64,000 nt of DNA from an uncultured Prevotella sp. (GCA_934256705.1 CAKQPF010000004.1:36296-100295); one strand, 5' to 3'. Positions 41,977 to 51,144 are shown, counted from the first letter of the stretch. Numbers and translations are program-made. The notes: a model not told the origin generated them from the letters alone.

Positions 41977-42591
41977 ATGCACATAGCAATAGCCGGAAAC
42001 ATCGGCAGCGGAAAGACCACGCTGACCAAGATGCTGGCAAAAAGATACAACTGGTCTCCACGTTTCGAGCCTGTAGAGCACAATCCTTATCTCGATGATT
42101 TCTATCACGATATGTCGAGATGGTCATTCAATCTGCAGATATATTTCCTCAACAAGCGATTCAAGGAAGTGGTGGAAATCAGCAAGAGCGACAAGGACAT
42201 CATTCAGGACCGCACCATCTTTGAGGACGCCTGCATCTTTGCGCCCAACCTTCACGGACAGGGCTATATGTCTGACCGTGACTTCAACAACTATTCCGAC
42301 CTCTTCGACACGATGATGTCGCTCGTAAAACTGCCTGATCTCATGATCTATATCCGCTCCACTGTGCCTAATCTCATCGCACAGATAGGCAAACGCGGTC
42401 GTGAATACGAGCAGACCATGCGCATAGACTATCTCACCGGACTCAACGACAGATACGAAGAGTGGATAAAATCCTATCCCGGCAAACTCATCATCGTCGA
42501 TGGTGACACCCAGAAATTCGAGTCAGACCCTGAAGCTTTCCGCGACATTACGGACAAAATCGACGCTATGCTCTACGGCTTGTTCAAGTGA
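41977..42591 (+). CDS. deoxynucleoside kinase (second of tandem pair)
   Basis: This 204-residue paralogue of the preceding gene has the same motifs: 'IAIAGNIGSGKTTL', 'FEPVEHNPYLDDFYHD', 'IIQDRTIFED' and 'RGREYEQTMRIDYLTGLNDRYEEW' (in parts). The pair arose by tandem duplication and has diverged; different base preference or a heterodimer is likely but not provable here. The 109-base gap between them has a degenerate CGGCGGAAAAGCCTTTGGC piece. Confidence 0.9.
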   Translation: MHIAIAGNIGSGKTTLTKMLAKRYNWSPRFEPVEHNPYLDDFYHDMSRWSFNLQIYFLNKRFKEVVEISKSDKDIIQDRTIFEDACIFAPNLHGQGYMSDRDFNNYSDLFDTMMSLVKLPDLMIYIRSTVPNLIAQIGKRGREYEQTMRIDYLTGLNDRYEEWIKSYPGKLIIVDGDTQKFESDPEAFRDITDKIDAMLYGLFK

Positions 42592-42602
42592 TTGTCATTA
42601 TC

Positions 42603-42700
42603 TGGTTGTAGGTTGTGGGTTATGGGTCGTTGGTATTATAGTGTGTTAAACCATGACCAAATTCTACATTCCTGCCAGCAACCTACAACAAACAACAAAC
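42603..42700. repeat. GT/CA-rich inverted repeat, core inverted
   Basis: GT-rich arm GGTTGTAGGTTGTGGG and CA-rich arm AACCTACAACAAACAAC flank the core in the opposite orientation (…CCATGACC…CTACATTCCTGCC), showing that arms and core can be recombined independently. Confidence 0.7.
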
Positions 42701-42704
42701 AAAA

Positions 42705-42772
42705 TAGTCTGGAAGACAATACCTTGCACTATTTTTTCATATATAGTAAAATCAGGTACTGTCTTCCAGACA
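42705..42772. repeat. inverted repeat element, CTGTCTGGAAGAC family, copy 2
   Basis: TAGTCTGGAAGACAATACCT (42705-42724) is mirrored by AGGTACTGTCTTCCAGACA (42754-42772). The inner part holds a second ACTAT/ATAGT pair. Confidence 0.72.
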
Positions 42773-42783
42773 TTCTTTAGAGT

Positions 42784-42810
42784 CACTGTGCCAACGGCTT
42801 TTACCGTTGG
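42784..42810. repeat. intergenic palindromic repeat (CCAACGG family), inverted copy
   Basis: CACTGTG followed by CCAACGGCTTTTACCGTTGG is the exact inverted form of the repeat at 2964 and 27662. It ends 17 bases from the stop of kduI. Confidence 0.78.
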
Positions 42811-42826
42811 TTAGCAGACAAAACAA

Positions 42827-43840
42827 CTATCGGATATCGATTACAGGAATCTCGTCCTTATCGTTATAATAGAGGTTTTCACCTGCCATACCCCAGATAA
42901 ATGTGTAGTAATGGGTGCCGGCAGCAGCGTGCATGGACCACTCTGGTGACATGATAGCCTGCTCATTGTGCAGCCATACGTTGCGGCTCTCCTGTGGTTG
43001 ACCCATCACATGGGAGATGGTCTGCTTCTCAGGAAGGTTAAAATAATAGTATGCCTCGATGCGGCGACCGTGGGTATGAGGCGGCATTGTGTTCCAAACG
43101 GCTCCTGGATTCAACTGTGTCAGACCGAGCTGAAGCTGACATGGTCCCTCTTCGAGCACGTCTGTCACGATGAGCTTATAGACAGTGCGGCTGTTTGCCT
43201 CCTCTACAGTGCCTACAGGTCCCCATACTGCCGCCTTCAGAGAGCCCTTGCGACCGTCCAGTGTCACCCACTGTGTCTTGTAATGCTGGTGTGCAGTGGC
43301 GGAATTGAGGTAGAACTTAGCTGGGTTCTTCGGATCTACAGACTTGAATTCCACTGACTTGTTCACATCAATTGAGTTTCCCTTCTTGTCGAAACCCATG
43401 TGACCACGACCTACATAGAGTGCCTCCTTTGGTGCAAGAGCATACTCCTTGCCATCCACTATTACCACTCCGTTGCCGAGACCACAGTTCACGATGCCTA
43501 TCTCGCGGTTGTAGAGGAAATACTTCTCCTTGATGTTCTTGTCCACATCAAGACCGAGCTCCCAGAAGTTTTCGAGCTTCAAGGTCTGGTTTACCGGCAT
43601 TGCACCGCCGAAGATGAAGCGGTCATAGTGGGAATAAGTAAGGAGAATAGAGTCTGGCTCCGTCACCTTCTCCATCACGAAACGCTCACGGAGAGTCTTG
43701 GTGTCATAGCCTTTGACATCTTCCGGATGGCAAGCTGTCTGGAACTTTACATGCTGGCGGTTTACGAAACGGTCAGCTTCTTGTGCGTTTGCTGTCAAAG
43801 CAAGGCATACAGTAGCTAATGCTAATAATGTTTTCTTCAT
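42827..43840 (-). CDS. kduI: 5-keto-4-deoxyuronate isomerase (KduI-like) with signal peptide
   Basis: This 337-residue cupin isomerase converts 5-keto-4-deoxyuronate to 2,5-diketo-3-deoxygluconate in pectin and glycosaminoglycan breakdown. The body matches KduI: 'SHYDRFIFGGAMPVNQTLKLE', 'PREALYVGRG'-like region, and the metal site 'NTMPPHTHGRRIEAYYYFNL' with the later 'WSMHAAAGTHYYTFIWGMAGEN' (in parts). Unlike the ~278-residue cytosolic enzyme it starts with a clear signal peptide (MKKTLLALATVCLALTANAQ), so it should act in the periplasm. It forms a module with the GatC-like permease and DUF4861 protein upstream. Confidence 0.9.
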   Translation of the reverse strand: MKKTLLALATVCLALTANAQEADRFVNRQHVKFQTACHPEDVKGYDTKTLRERFVMEKVTEPDSILLTYSHYDRFIFGGAMPVNQTLKLENFWELGLDVDKNIKEKYFLYNREIGIVNCGLGNGVVIVDGKEYALAPKEALYVGRGHMGFDKKGNSIDVNKSVEFKSVDPKNPAKFYLNSATAHQHYKTQWVTLDGRKGSLKAAVWGPVGTVEEANSRTVYKLIVTDVLEEGPCQLQLGLTQLNPGAVWNTMPPHTHGRRIEAYYYFNLPEKQTISHVMGQPQESRNVWLHNEQAIMSPEWSMHAAAGTHYYTFIWGMAGENLYYNDKDEIPVIDIR

Positions 43841-43860
43841 ATCGTTAGTTTATAGTTCTA

Positions 43861-43963
43861 TCGGTTGTGGGTTGTCGGCTATGGGCTGTAGGTCATTGGT
43901 TTGATGATAGTTTATAGAAACATACCCACAACCAAAAAACAACGACCCACAACCAACAACCAA
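43861..43963. repeat. GT/CA-rich inverted repeat (short form)
   Basis: GGTTGTGGGTTGTCGGC on the left and CGACCCACAACCAACAACC on the right lie between kduI and gatC. Confidence 0.65.
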
Positions 43964-43968
43964 TTAAT

Positions 43969-45345
43969 TTATCTATTTATACGCATTCTGTTCCATACCA
44001 GCAGAGCAACAGACAATGCTGTGAGCACTGCAGCGCCGATCCATGTGAAGATATACTTCATGCAAGCATAGATAAGGAATGCTATAGGAGACGAAGCGAA
44101 GTCGAGTGAACCTGCCATAAAGCCTTCCGGCACCTGGACAGCCTTGTCATCAGGATGCGCCTGAGCCACCATCGCTGCAGCGGAAGTGAAGTTTTCCGAC
44201 ATCAGAGTGACGAAATAAAGGCCTACTGCCATTACCACCAGACCCACGATGAATGACTTCACCACATTACCCTTGGTATATGGAAGCACCATCACAAAGA
44301 CATAGAACATTCCTGCCAGTGATGCAAGTGGGAGAAACTGGTTTCCCGGGAGCACTACAGCGAGGATAAGTGTCACCGGAATAAGGAGCAATGACACTAC
44401 GAGAGTGGTAGGATGACCGATTACAAGCGCAGGAGACATACCGATGTAAAACTCCTTGTCAGCACCGAATTTCTTCGCTATCAGCTCGCGTGTTGCCTCT
44501 GAAATCGGCTTCAGACCTTCGATGAAGAGCGATGTGATGCGTGGGATAAGCTCCATTACCGCACCCATCTTGATGCCAAGACCGAGGGTAGCAGGGATAT
44601 TTGCCACAAGTTCGTCTGTGTTCTTGCAAGCAAGACAGCCGATGATGATGCCGATTATGACTCCGAGGAAGAGCGGTTCACCGAAGAGACCGAATTTCTT
44701 TTTCATGCCTTCGGCGTCGATATTGAGCTTGTCAAAGCCCGGTATCATGTCGAGCACCTTGCTTATTGCGATTGCAAAAGGAGTGAAACCCTGGCAGAAA
44801 GGCTGCGGCATTGAGATGCCTTCCATGCCTGGATAGAATGACTGGAACTTCTTTGCGGTGAGGTCAGCCATTACAAGAGTGATGACATAGCAGATGATTG
44901 CAGCGAAGAAACCCCAGCCTATCGAGCCGGTAAGGAAATAGATCACGGCTCCAATGAATGCGAAATGCCAGTAATTCCAAAGGTCGATGTTCACTGTTCG
45001 GGTGCATCCGAGAAGCAGAAGCAGAAGGTTCACGCCGAGACATACAGGGATGATGAATGCTCCCACTGTGGTATTGTAAGCCACTGACGCCGCTGCCGGC
45101 CAGCCCATATCAAACACTTTGAGCGAAAGGTCATAGATCTGCACCACCTGTTCAAGTGCCGGACCGAGGCTGGAAGTAAGAAGTCCAGTGATGACTCCGA
45201 GACCTACGAAGCCTACACCTACGTAAAGACCGCTCTTCAGCGCCTTAGAAAACTTGATGCCGATACATACTCCGAGGATGGTAAAGATGATTGGCATCAT
45301 CACAGCGGCACCAAGGCCGATGATATACGAGAATACTGATTCCAT
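43969..45345 (-). CDS. PTS galactitol-type IIC permease, orphan (GatC-like)
   Basis: This 458-residue inner-membrane protein with about ten hydrophobic helices belongs to the PTS galactitol/ribulose IIC (GatC) family: 'LGLGIKMGAVMELIPRITSLFIEGLKPISEATREL' and 'FYIGMSPALVIGHPTTLVVSLLLIPVTLILAVVLPGNQFLPLASL' (in parts) are characteristic. No IIA or IIB component, HPr or EI is in the window, and PTS sugar uptake is rare in Bacteroidota, so it probably works as a secondary transporter. Its neighbours suggest an unsaturated or keto-uronate as substrate. Confidence 0.85.
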   Translation of the reverse strand: MESVFSYIIGLGAAVMMPIIFTILGVCIGIKFSKALKSGLYVGVGFVGLGVITGLLTSSLGPALEQVVQIYDLSLKVFDMGWPAAASVAYNTTVGAFIIPVCLGVNLLLLLLGCTRTVNIDLWNYWHFAFIGAVIYFLTGSIGWGFFAAIICYVITLVMADLTAKKFQSFYPGMEGISMPQPFCQGFTPFAIAISKVLDMIPGFDKLNIDAEGMKKKFGLFGEPLFLGVIIGIIIGCLACKNTDELVANIPATLGLGIKMGAVMELIPRITSLFIEGLKPISEATRELIAKKFGADKEFYIGMSPALVIGHPTTLVVSLLLIPVTLILAVVLPGNQFLPLASLAGMFYVFVMVLPYTKGNVVKSFIVGLVVMAVGLYFVTLMSENFTSAAAMVAQAHPDDKAVQVPEGFMAGSLDFASSPIAFLIYACMKYIFTWIGAAVLTALSVALLVWNRMRINR

Positions 45346-45388
45346 TATTTGTTTGTTGTTAGTTGTTATTGGTTTCTTGTTTTGCGGT

Positions 45389-46618
45389 TTAATTGATGGT
45401 TATCACTGCCGGCTTTTCGAGTTCTTTCTTCCACTTCTTCAGATAATCAAACCATGCTTCCTTGTCAGGGAAGCCGAAAGTCTCGATGTCACAGGTGGCA
45501 TTAAACCAGTAATGGAGACGGTCTGTATCAGTTCCTACCACCTGAACGTATGCCTGATTTGGTAGTCTTTCCTTGCCATCCGTGAAGTGGCTGTCCGCTT
45601 TGTAGTACTGCTTTGGCACATAGACACCAAGCCCTACGGTGATTGTGTCATACACTTTCGGATTGTTTCCGGCGCAAGCTCTGCCCCAATCACCTCTGAG
45701 ACCTGCCTTATCCGTGAATTCTTCCGAGCCTTCCACTATGTCAACGATGCCCGTGGATAGCGGAACATCTGCCACATTGCGGGAGAAACGCACCTGTACT
45801 TCCACGTCACGATGACCGTAATAGAGGATGTAACGGGTGGTGATGTCGAGCGGTTTGCATCCTTCGTATGGGCGCCAGCCCTTGTTTGTGATGTCGAGAA
45901 TGCAGCGCACAGGACCTTCACACACCACTGTCTGAGTGCGGTTTCTTACATTTTCAAACATGATAGCGTTCTTTCCGTCCCATCCATGCAACGCTCCGCA
46001 ACCGTAAGTGCTGCCTGTATAGAGCACATCTTCTCCGTAACCGGCTGCTCTCTGCTCGTCGTTCGTGTAGAATCCCGTCTCTTTCACGTCCCTCTTGTGC
46101 TGGCGATGTCCGTAGTAATCGATGGACTGACGGTGGTCACAATAGACGCGGAAACCCACCATGTCGTTTTCCATCACGGCTCCATGAGGATATATATAGT
46201 TGTAGGGATTGGTCTCTTTGGGGAAAGTGACAGACTTGATCTGCTGATGTTTCTGGTTTTTGGCTCCTCTATCGCGTATTCCGAGGTAGCCATAAGTCTG
46301 GTTTGGGTATTTTCTTGGCTCACCTTGGGTGGAAAGAACAACAGTAAATGTCTGCTTTTCCTTCTTTTTCATGTCGGTGAGGAATGACAATTCGTCGAAT
46401 GTTCCATCGTCATTGAGGTCGTCAAGCTGACAGGGAATCTCCTTATCACCAAGCTTTACCAATGCCGAAGTATAGTTTTCTGCGAGCGGAACCACAACAG
46501 GAACAGCGGTTCTCGCATCTGATGAGGGATTGGCCACGTTGACTTTGAGCGTCTTGTCCTCAGCTTTTGCCGACAAGACAAAGGCAAATGCCATCATAAT
46601 TAGGTTCAGTCTATTCAT
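45389..46618 (-). CDS. exported DUF4861-family protein
   Basis: This 409-residue protein has a signal peptide (MNRLNLIMMAFAFVLSAKA). The fold is beta-rich, with 'PVVVPLAENYTSALVKLGDKEIPCQLDDLNDDGTFDELSFL' and 'NPYNYIYPHGAVMENDMVGFRVYCDHRQSIDYYG' (in parts) typical of DUF4861. The family is found next to pectin and uronate genes, and the position with kduI and the GatC-like permease supports a role in processing or binding uronates in the periplasm. The biochemical function is not known to me. Confidence 0.82.
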   Translation of the reverse strand: MNRLNLIMMAFAFVLSAKAEDKTLKVNVANPSSDARTAVPVVVPLAENYTSALVKLGDKEIPCQLDDLNDDGTFDELSFLTDMKKKEKQTFTVVLSTQGEPRKYPNQTYGYLGIRDRGAKNQKHQQIKSVTFPKETNPYNYIYPHGAVMENDMVGFRVYCDHRQSIDYYGHRQHKRDVKETGFYTNDEQRAAGYGEDVLYTGSTYGCGALHGWDGKNAIMFENVRNRTQTVVCEGPVRCILDITNKGWRPYEGCKPLDITTRYILYYGHRDVEVQVRFSRNVADVPLSTGIVDIVEGSEEFTDKAGLRGDWGRACAGNNPKVYDTITVGLGVYVPKQYYKADSHFTDGKERLPNQAYVQVVGTDTDRLHYWFNATCDIETFGFPDKEAWFDYLKKWKKELEKPAVITIN

Positions 46619-46752
46619 AATAAGTGCATTAGTTAGTTATATTATTAACGGCGTTTTCACCGTAATATTGTAGCAGCAGTAGTACAACGGTGGCGTTTCC
46701 GCCTCGTAAGTCACGGTATAGCAATCTTTTAAGGTGGCGTTTCCACCGATTT

Positions 46753-47145
46753 TCATCTCATTATCCAGACACCGTTCTTTTCGATCATAGGCACCACCAC
46801 CTGTTCTTTCGTGCTGTCATTGAAGCAGAACAGCAGGAAGACATCCACCTTATTGTTGACAGAATCCTTGACAGCACGCAAGGCTTTCACCTCCTTTATG
46901 CCCTGATGTTCTTTCTTCTGCTGTCCGAGATACATCTTCATATTGGTGATAAGCTGCTCTCTGTAGGCTGGCACCACGGTGTCATTCATATTCATACCAT
47001 CAACGAAAGCGGCGTAATCACCATGCAGCAACTGGTCATAATACACCTTTGCAGCCTGCAAAGCCACTTCTTCCGGCTTTATTTCCTCTTTCTTGCATCC
47101 TGCCAGAATGCAGCAGAGGGACAGTAATATGAATGCTTTTCTCAT
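46753..47145 (-). CDS. small lipoprotein, DUF4878-like
   Basis: This 130-residue protein has a lipoprotein signal 'FILLSLCCILAGCKKEE' (lipobox Cys near residue 17). The mature part (~110 residues) has the NTF2-like/DUF4878 pattern: 'PEEVALQAAKVYYDQLLHGDYAAFVDGM' (in parts) and ends with 'MIEKNGVWIMR'. It is likely attached to the inner or outer membrane on the periplasmic side. The function is unknown. Confidence 0.75.
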   Translation of the reverse strand: MRKAFILLSLCCILAGCKKEEIKPEEVALQAAKVYYDQLLHGDYAAFVDGMNMNDTVVPAYREQLITNMKMYLGQQKKEHQGIKEVKALRAVKDSVNNKVDVFLLFCFNDSTKEQVVVPMIEKNGVWIMR

Positions 47146-47157
47146 TGCGAAAAATAG

Positions 47158-47253
47158 TTGTTGGTTGTCGGTTGTTGGTTGTTGCTAGTTTGTATAAACT
47201 AATCGATAACCGATAGTAGTCAACCGAAAACCGATAACCAACAACCAACAACC
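47158..47253. repeat. GT/CA-rich inverted repeat (short form)
   Basis: GTTGGTTGTCGGTTGTTGG on the left and CCGATAACCAACAACCAAC on the right lie between the lipoprotein gene and der. Confidence 0.65.
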
Positions 47254-47262
47254 ATTATATTC

Positions 47263-48576
47263 CTACTTCTGACGGATGAAGATATTGATAGGTGTGCCTG
47301 TCAAAGTCCAGTTATCACGTATCTTGTTCTCCAGGAAGCGGCGGTAATTCTCACGTATATACTGTGGCAGATTGGCATAGAACACGAATGAAGGTATCTG
47401 TGTGTCAGGAATCTGGTTGCAGTATTTGATCTTGATATACTTGCCTTTGACCGACTGAGGCGGGAAAGCCTCGATGATAGGCAGCATGACCTCGTTGAGC
47501 TTGGCAGTACCTATCTTCGCCTTACGGTTGAGATAAACCTGCTTTGCGGTCTCAAGCACCTTGAAGATGCGTTGCTTTGTCAGGGCGGAAGCGAAGATGA
47601 TAGGGAAGTCAACGAATGGAGCCATACGCTGGCGAATGGCATTCTCGAATGTATCGATGACCTTTTGCGACTTTTCCTGCACGAGGTCCCACTTGTTTAC
47701 CACTACCACGAGCGACTTGTTGTTCTTCTGAATCAACTGGAAAATATTCATATCCTGCGCCTCTATGCCTCTCGTGGCATCAATCATGAGTATGCAGACA
47801 TCGGAATTTTCTATTGCCCGGATGCTTCGCATCACGCTGTAGAACTCCAGGTCCTCTGTGACCTTGTTCTTACGGCGTATTCCTGCGGTGTCAACAAGGT
47901 AGAAGTCAAAGCCGAACTTGTCGTATCTGGTGTAGATGGAGTCGCGGGTTGTGCCTGCAATATCTGTCACAATATTGCGGTCCTCACCGATGAAAGCATT
48001 GATAAGACTTGACTTTCCTGCGTTAGGACGGCCTACCACCGCAAATCGAGGAATGTTTTCATCAATATCATCCTTCGCATTGTCCGGCAGACGATTGAGC
48101 ACTTCATCGAGAAGGTCGCCGGTACCACTGCCAGTTGCAGCACTGATGCAGAAAGGATCACCGAGTCCTAAACTGTAGAACTCAGCGGCATAGAACTGCT
48201 GGTTGCTGTTGTCCGTCTTGTTTGAGACAAGGATTACCGGCAGTTTGGTGCGTCGAAGGATTTCTGCCACGTCCATATCAAGGTCGGTGACACCTGTCTG
48301 TACGTCCACGAGGAACAAGACGAGGTCCGCCTCTTCGGTAGCTATAAGCACCTGTTGGCGTATTGCATCCTCAAAAACATCGTCAGAATTGACTACCCAT
48401 CCACCGGTATCAACTACAGAGAACTCCTTACCGCACCATTCGCATTTGCCGTATTGACGGTCACGAGTAGTGCCAGCCACGTCGCTTACGATAGCATGAC
48501 GGGTCTGGGTAAGACGATTGAAAAGTGTTGACTTGCCCACATTCGGGCGTCCAACTATTGCTACGAGATTTCCCAT
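47263..48576 (-). CDS. der: ribosome-associated GTPase Der (EngA)
   Basis: This 437-residue GTPase with two consecutive G domains is required for 50S assembly. The first domain has 'VAIVGRPNVGKSTLFNRL', 'DTGGW' and 'NKTD', and the second 'FAVVGRPNAGKSSLINAF', 'DTAGIRRKNK' and 'NKWD'. A KH-like C-terminal domain ends 'LTGTPINIFIRQK'. The frame is open 8 codons further upstream, but the start is placed at ATG 48576 (MGNLVAIVGRPN), as in homologues. A 329-base gap separates it from era. Confidence 0.96.
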   Translation of the reverse strand: MGNLVAIVGRPNVGKSTLFNRLTQTRHAIVSDVAGTTRDRQYGKCEWCGKEFSVVDTGGWVVNSDDVFEDAIRQQVLIATEEADLVLFLVDVQTGVTDLDMDVAEILRRTKLPVILVSNKTDNSNQQFYAAEFYSLGLGDPFCISAATGSGTGDLLDEVLNRLPDNAKDDIDENIPRFAVVGRPNAGKSSLINAFIGEDRNIVTDIAGTTRDSIYTRYDKFGFDFYLVDTAGIRRKNKVTEDLEFYSVMRSIRAIENSDVCILMIDATRGIEAQDMNIFQLIQKNNKSLVVVVNKWDLVQEKSQKVIDTFENAIRQRMAPFVDFPIIFASALTKQRIFKVLETAKQVYLNRKAKIGTAKLNEVMLPIIEAFPPQSVKGKYIKIKYCNQIPDTQIPSFVFYANLPQYIRENYRRFLENKIRDNWTLTGTPINIFIRQK

Positions 48577-48905
48577 ATAAAAGCCCCACCTTTCCCTCAC
48601 CGAAGGAGAGGGTTGAAGTTGCGCTACGCTTACGGCTCAATAACCATATTATAAGGTTATGAAATCGTGCGAAACGCACTCTATGAGTGATTATAATTTA
48701 TTGTTTCTATTACATTTTCTTAATATCCAAATATCTCTCTGTCAGAGCATTGCAATGATTATCACACTGCTTCTCCGACAATCTCATTCCTCTCTCTCCA
48801 TCACTTTGACCGCACAGTGCATAAACATTGCATTCATTCTGCACGGTTAAAGCATTGCGATTGCGTCCACTACCCTACACTTTGTCAGTGCAATGGACGA
48901 GGACA
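48577..48905. other. gap between era and der, no gene seen
   Basis: The gap contains a CCCTCACCGAAGGAGAGGG hairpin-like module and an AACCATATTATAAGGTT palindrome near 48640. No ORF here shows recognisable protein features. Confidence 0.45.
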
Positions 48906-49826
48906 TCAGATGTCATTATATCCGAACTGTGAAAGTTCCTTGTCGCTGGAACGCCAGTCTTTATCCACTTTGACGAAGGTTTCGAGGAAGATACTCTTGT
49001 CGAAGAACTTCTCAAGTGTCTTTCTTGCCTCGGTGTTCACTTTCTTGATAGCCACACCTTGGTGACCGATGATAATGCCTTTCTGCGAGTCTCGCTCCAC
49101 GAAGATAGTCGCCATGATGTGTATTCGCTTGTCATCCTCCTTGAAGGAGTCGCAACGCACCTCGACGGAATAAGGGATTTCCTTGTCATAATAGAGGAGA
49201 ATCTTCTCGCGGATAATCTCTGAGACGAAGAAGCGGGCAGGCTTGTCGGTCAACTGTTCCTTATCAAAATAAGGAGGAGAGTCAGGCAGGAGTTCCTTGA
49301 TACGCTTGAGAAGAACATCCACGCCAAACTTGTTCTTGGCAGAAATCGGCAATATCTCAGCATTTGGAAGCAGCTCATGCCATTTCAGGACTATCTTTCC
49401 GAGCCATTCGTTGTTGGCATCACGCTTCTTGCCCTTGGCATTTTCCTCCTCTGGCACTGCATCTATCTTGTTGATGAGCAAGATGACAGGGATGGTCATC
49501 TTTGCCACCTTGTCGAGAAACTCACGGTTTTTCTCCGGATCCTCCACCACGTCGGTGACATACAGCAGCACGTCAGCATCGGTGAGGGCAGACTCGGAGA
49601 AGGCGAGCATCGACTCCTGGAGCTTGTAATTCGGCTTGAGCACGCCCGGAGTATCGGAAAAGACTATCTGCATATCATCGGTATTGACGATACCCATGAT
49701 ACGGTGACGCGTAGTCTGCGCCTTGAATGTGGCAATACTGATACGCTCGCCTACGAGCTGGTTCATGAGAGTGGACTTTCCCACATTAGGATTGCCCACA
49801 ATATTTACAAATCCTGCTTTATGCAT
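48906..49826 (-). CDS. era: GTPase Era
   Basis: This 306-residue GTPase binds 16S rRNA and acts in 30S maturation. The G domain shows 'VNIVGNPNVGKSTLMNQL', 'FKAQTTRH', 'FSDTPG' and 'LLINKIDA'. The C-terminal KH domain has 'VRCDSFKEDDKRIHIMATIFVERDSQKGIIIGHQGVAIKKV' (in parts). The start is at MHKAGFVNIVGN (49826), because seven upstream codons are not family-like. It is downstream of fabH on the same strand. Confidence 0.96.
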   Translation of the reverse strand: MHKAGFVNIVGNPNVGKSTLMNQLVGERISIATFKAQTTRHRIMGIVNTDDMQIVFSDTPGVLKPNYKLQESMLAFSESALTDADVLLYVTDVVEDPEKNREFLDKVAKMTIPVILLINKIDAVPEEENAKGKKRDANNEWLGKIVLKWHELLPNAEILPISAKNKFGVDVLLKRIKELLPDSPPYFDKEQLTDKPARFFVSEIIREKILLYYDKEIPYSVEVRCDSFKEDDKRIHIMATIFVERDSQKGIIIGHQGVAIKKVNTEARKTLEKFFDKSIFLETFVKVDKDWRSSDKELSQFGYNDI

Positions 49827-49926
49827 AAAATTGACAAAAAAACGCACCCGTTATACATTAAAGATAATGGATGCGTTTTTCTTGAATTATAATATTATGT
49901 GATAAGCCATTATGGCGATATCCCTA

Positions 49927-50946
49927 TTAAGCCTTCTTCGCAGCCTCAGCTCCGTCATAGCCCCACTTCAGGAAAGCAGCTCCATGAACGAAACCGGCAC
50001 CGAATGCAGTAATGATAACATTATCACCCTTCTTCAACTTATGTTCGAAGTCCCAAAGAGCGAGCGCAATAGACGCTGCACTGGTGTTACCATAGTGCTC
50101 AATGTTAATCATCACCTTCTCCATAGGAATGTCGAGACGCTTGGTCACAGCCTCGATGATGCGCATATTAGCCTCATGAGGTACAACCCAGTTGACATCA
50201 GCCTCCTGAAGGTTGTTACGCTTCATGATTTCCTTGACGTCATCAGACATACTTGTCACCGCATAGCGATAGACAGTACGACCTTCCTGATAGATATAGT
50301 GCATACGATGATCCACAGTGTAGTGGGAAGCAGGGCAAACAGAACCGCCGGCCTTCATGTGAAGGAAAGGCAGACCCTGTCCGTCTGTGCGGAGGAAAGA
50401 GTCCTGGAAGCCGACACCTTCTTCGGTGGTAGCCTCCATAAGCACAGCTGCAGCGCCGTCACCGAAGAGGACACAAGTCTGACGATCCTGATAATCGACC
50501 ATACTTGACATCTTCTCAGCGGCAATGACCATCACCTTCTTGTAGCGACCGCTCTGAATGAATGCGGAAGCCATATCGACAGTATAGAGGAAACCGCAGC
50601 AAGCGCATGACACATCAAAGCCATGAGCATTCTTCATGCCGAGCTTTCCGATGACGATAGAGGCATCAGAAGGGAAACGGTAGTCAGGAGTAGTGGTGGC
50701 AACGATAACGCAATCGATGGTATTTACATCGACACCAGTCTTCTTGACCAACTGTCTTGCAGCCTTTCGCGCGAGATAACCCGAGCCGAGACCTTCCTCT
50801 GTGAGGATGCGACGCTCCTTAATACCTACACGTGTAGTAATCCACTCGTCATTGGTATCCACCATACGCGAGAGTTCCTCATTGTTGAGGATGTAGCTCG
50901 GTACGTATCCACCGATGCCGGTGATTACGGCATTAATCTTTTCCAT
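49927..50946 (-). CDS. fabH: 3-oxoacyl-ACP synthase III (FabH)
   Basis: This 339-residue enzyme condenses an acyl-CoA with malonyl-ACP to start fatty acid synthesis. The active-site cysteine is C116 in 'CACCGFLYTVDMASAF'. The catalytic His lies in 'VNWVVPHEANMRI' and Asn in 'EHYGNTSAASIALAL'. 'DEWITTRVGIKERRI' is the family N-terminal signature. The gene follows rpmF with 9 bases between them, the conserved yceD-rpmF-fabH arrangement. Confidence 0.95.
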   Translation of the reverse strand: MEKINAVITGIGGYVPSYILNNEELSRMVDTNDEWITTRVGIKERRILTEEGLGSGYLARKAARQLVKKTGVDVNTIDCVIVATTTPDYRFPSDASIVIGKLGMKNAHGFDVSCACCGFLYTVDMASAFIQSGRYKKVMVIAAEKMSSMVDYQDRQTCVLFGDGAAAVLMEATTEEGVGFQDSFLRTDGQGLPFLHMKAGGSVCPASHYTVDHRMHYIYQEGRTVYRYAVTSMSDDVKEIMKRNNLQEADVNWVVPHEANMRIIEAVTKRLDIPMEKVMINIEHYGNTSAASIALALWDFEHKLKKGDNVIITAFGAGFVHGAAFLKWGYDGAEAAKKA

Positions 50947-50955
50947 TATCGAATA

Positions 50956-51144
50956 TTACTCAGCAACTTCGTCCTTAACAATAGCAACCTTACCACGATA
51001 CATGCCGCAAGTAGGGCATACAGTGTGATAAACATAGTAACCTCCACAGTTTGGGCAAACTGCGAGTGTTGGTGCTACTGCCTTGTCATGTGTACGACGC
51101 TTGAGAGTACGAGTCTTTGATTGTCTTCTTTTAGGATGTGCCAT
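50956..51144 (-). CDS. rpmF: 50S ribosomal protein L32
   Basis: This 62-residue basic protein begins 'MAHPKRRQSKTRTLKRRTHD', characteristic of L32, with the zinc pair CPNCGGYYVYHTVCPTCGMY (two CxxC motifs). It lies between yceD and fabH, its standard place. Confidence 0.97.
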   Translation of the reverse strand: MAHPKRRQSKTRTLKRRTHDKAVAPTLAVCPNCGGYYVYHTVCPTCGMYRGKVAIVKDEVAE

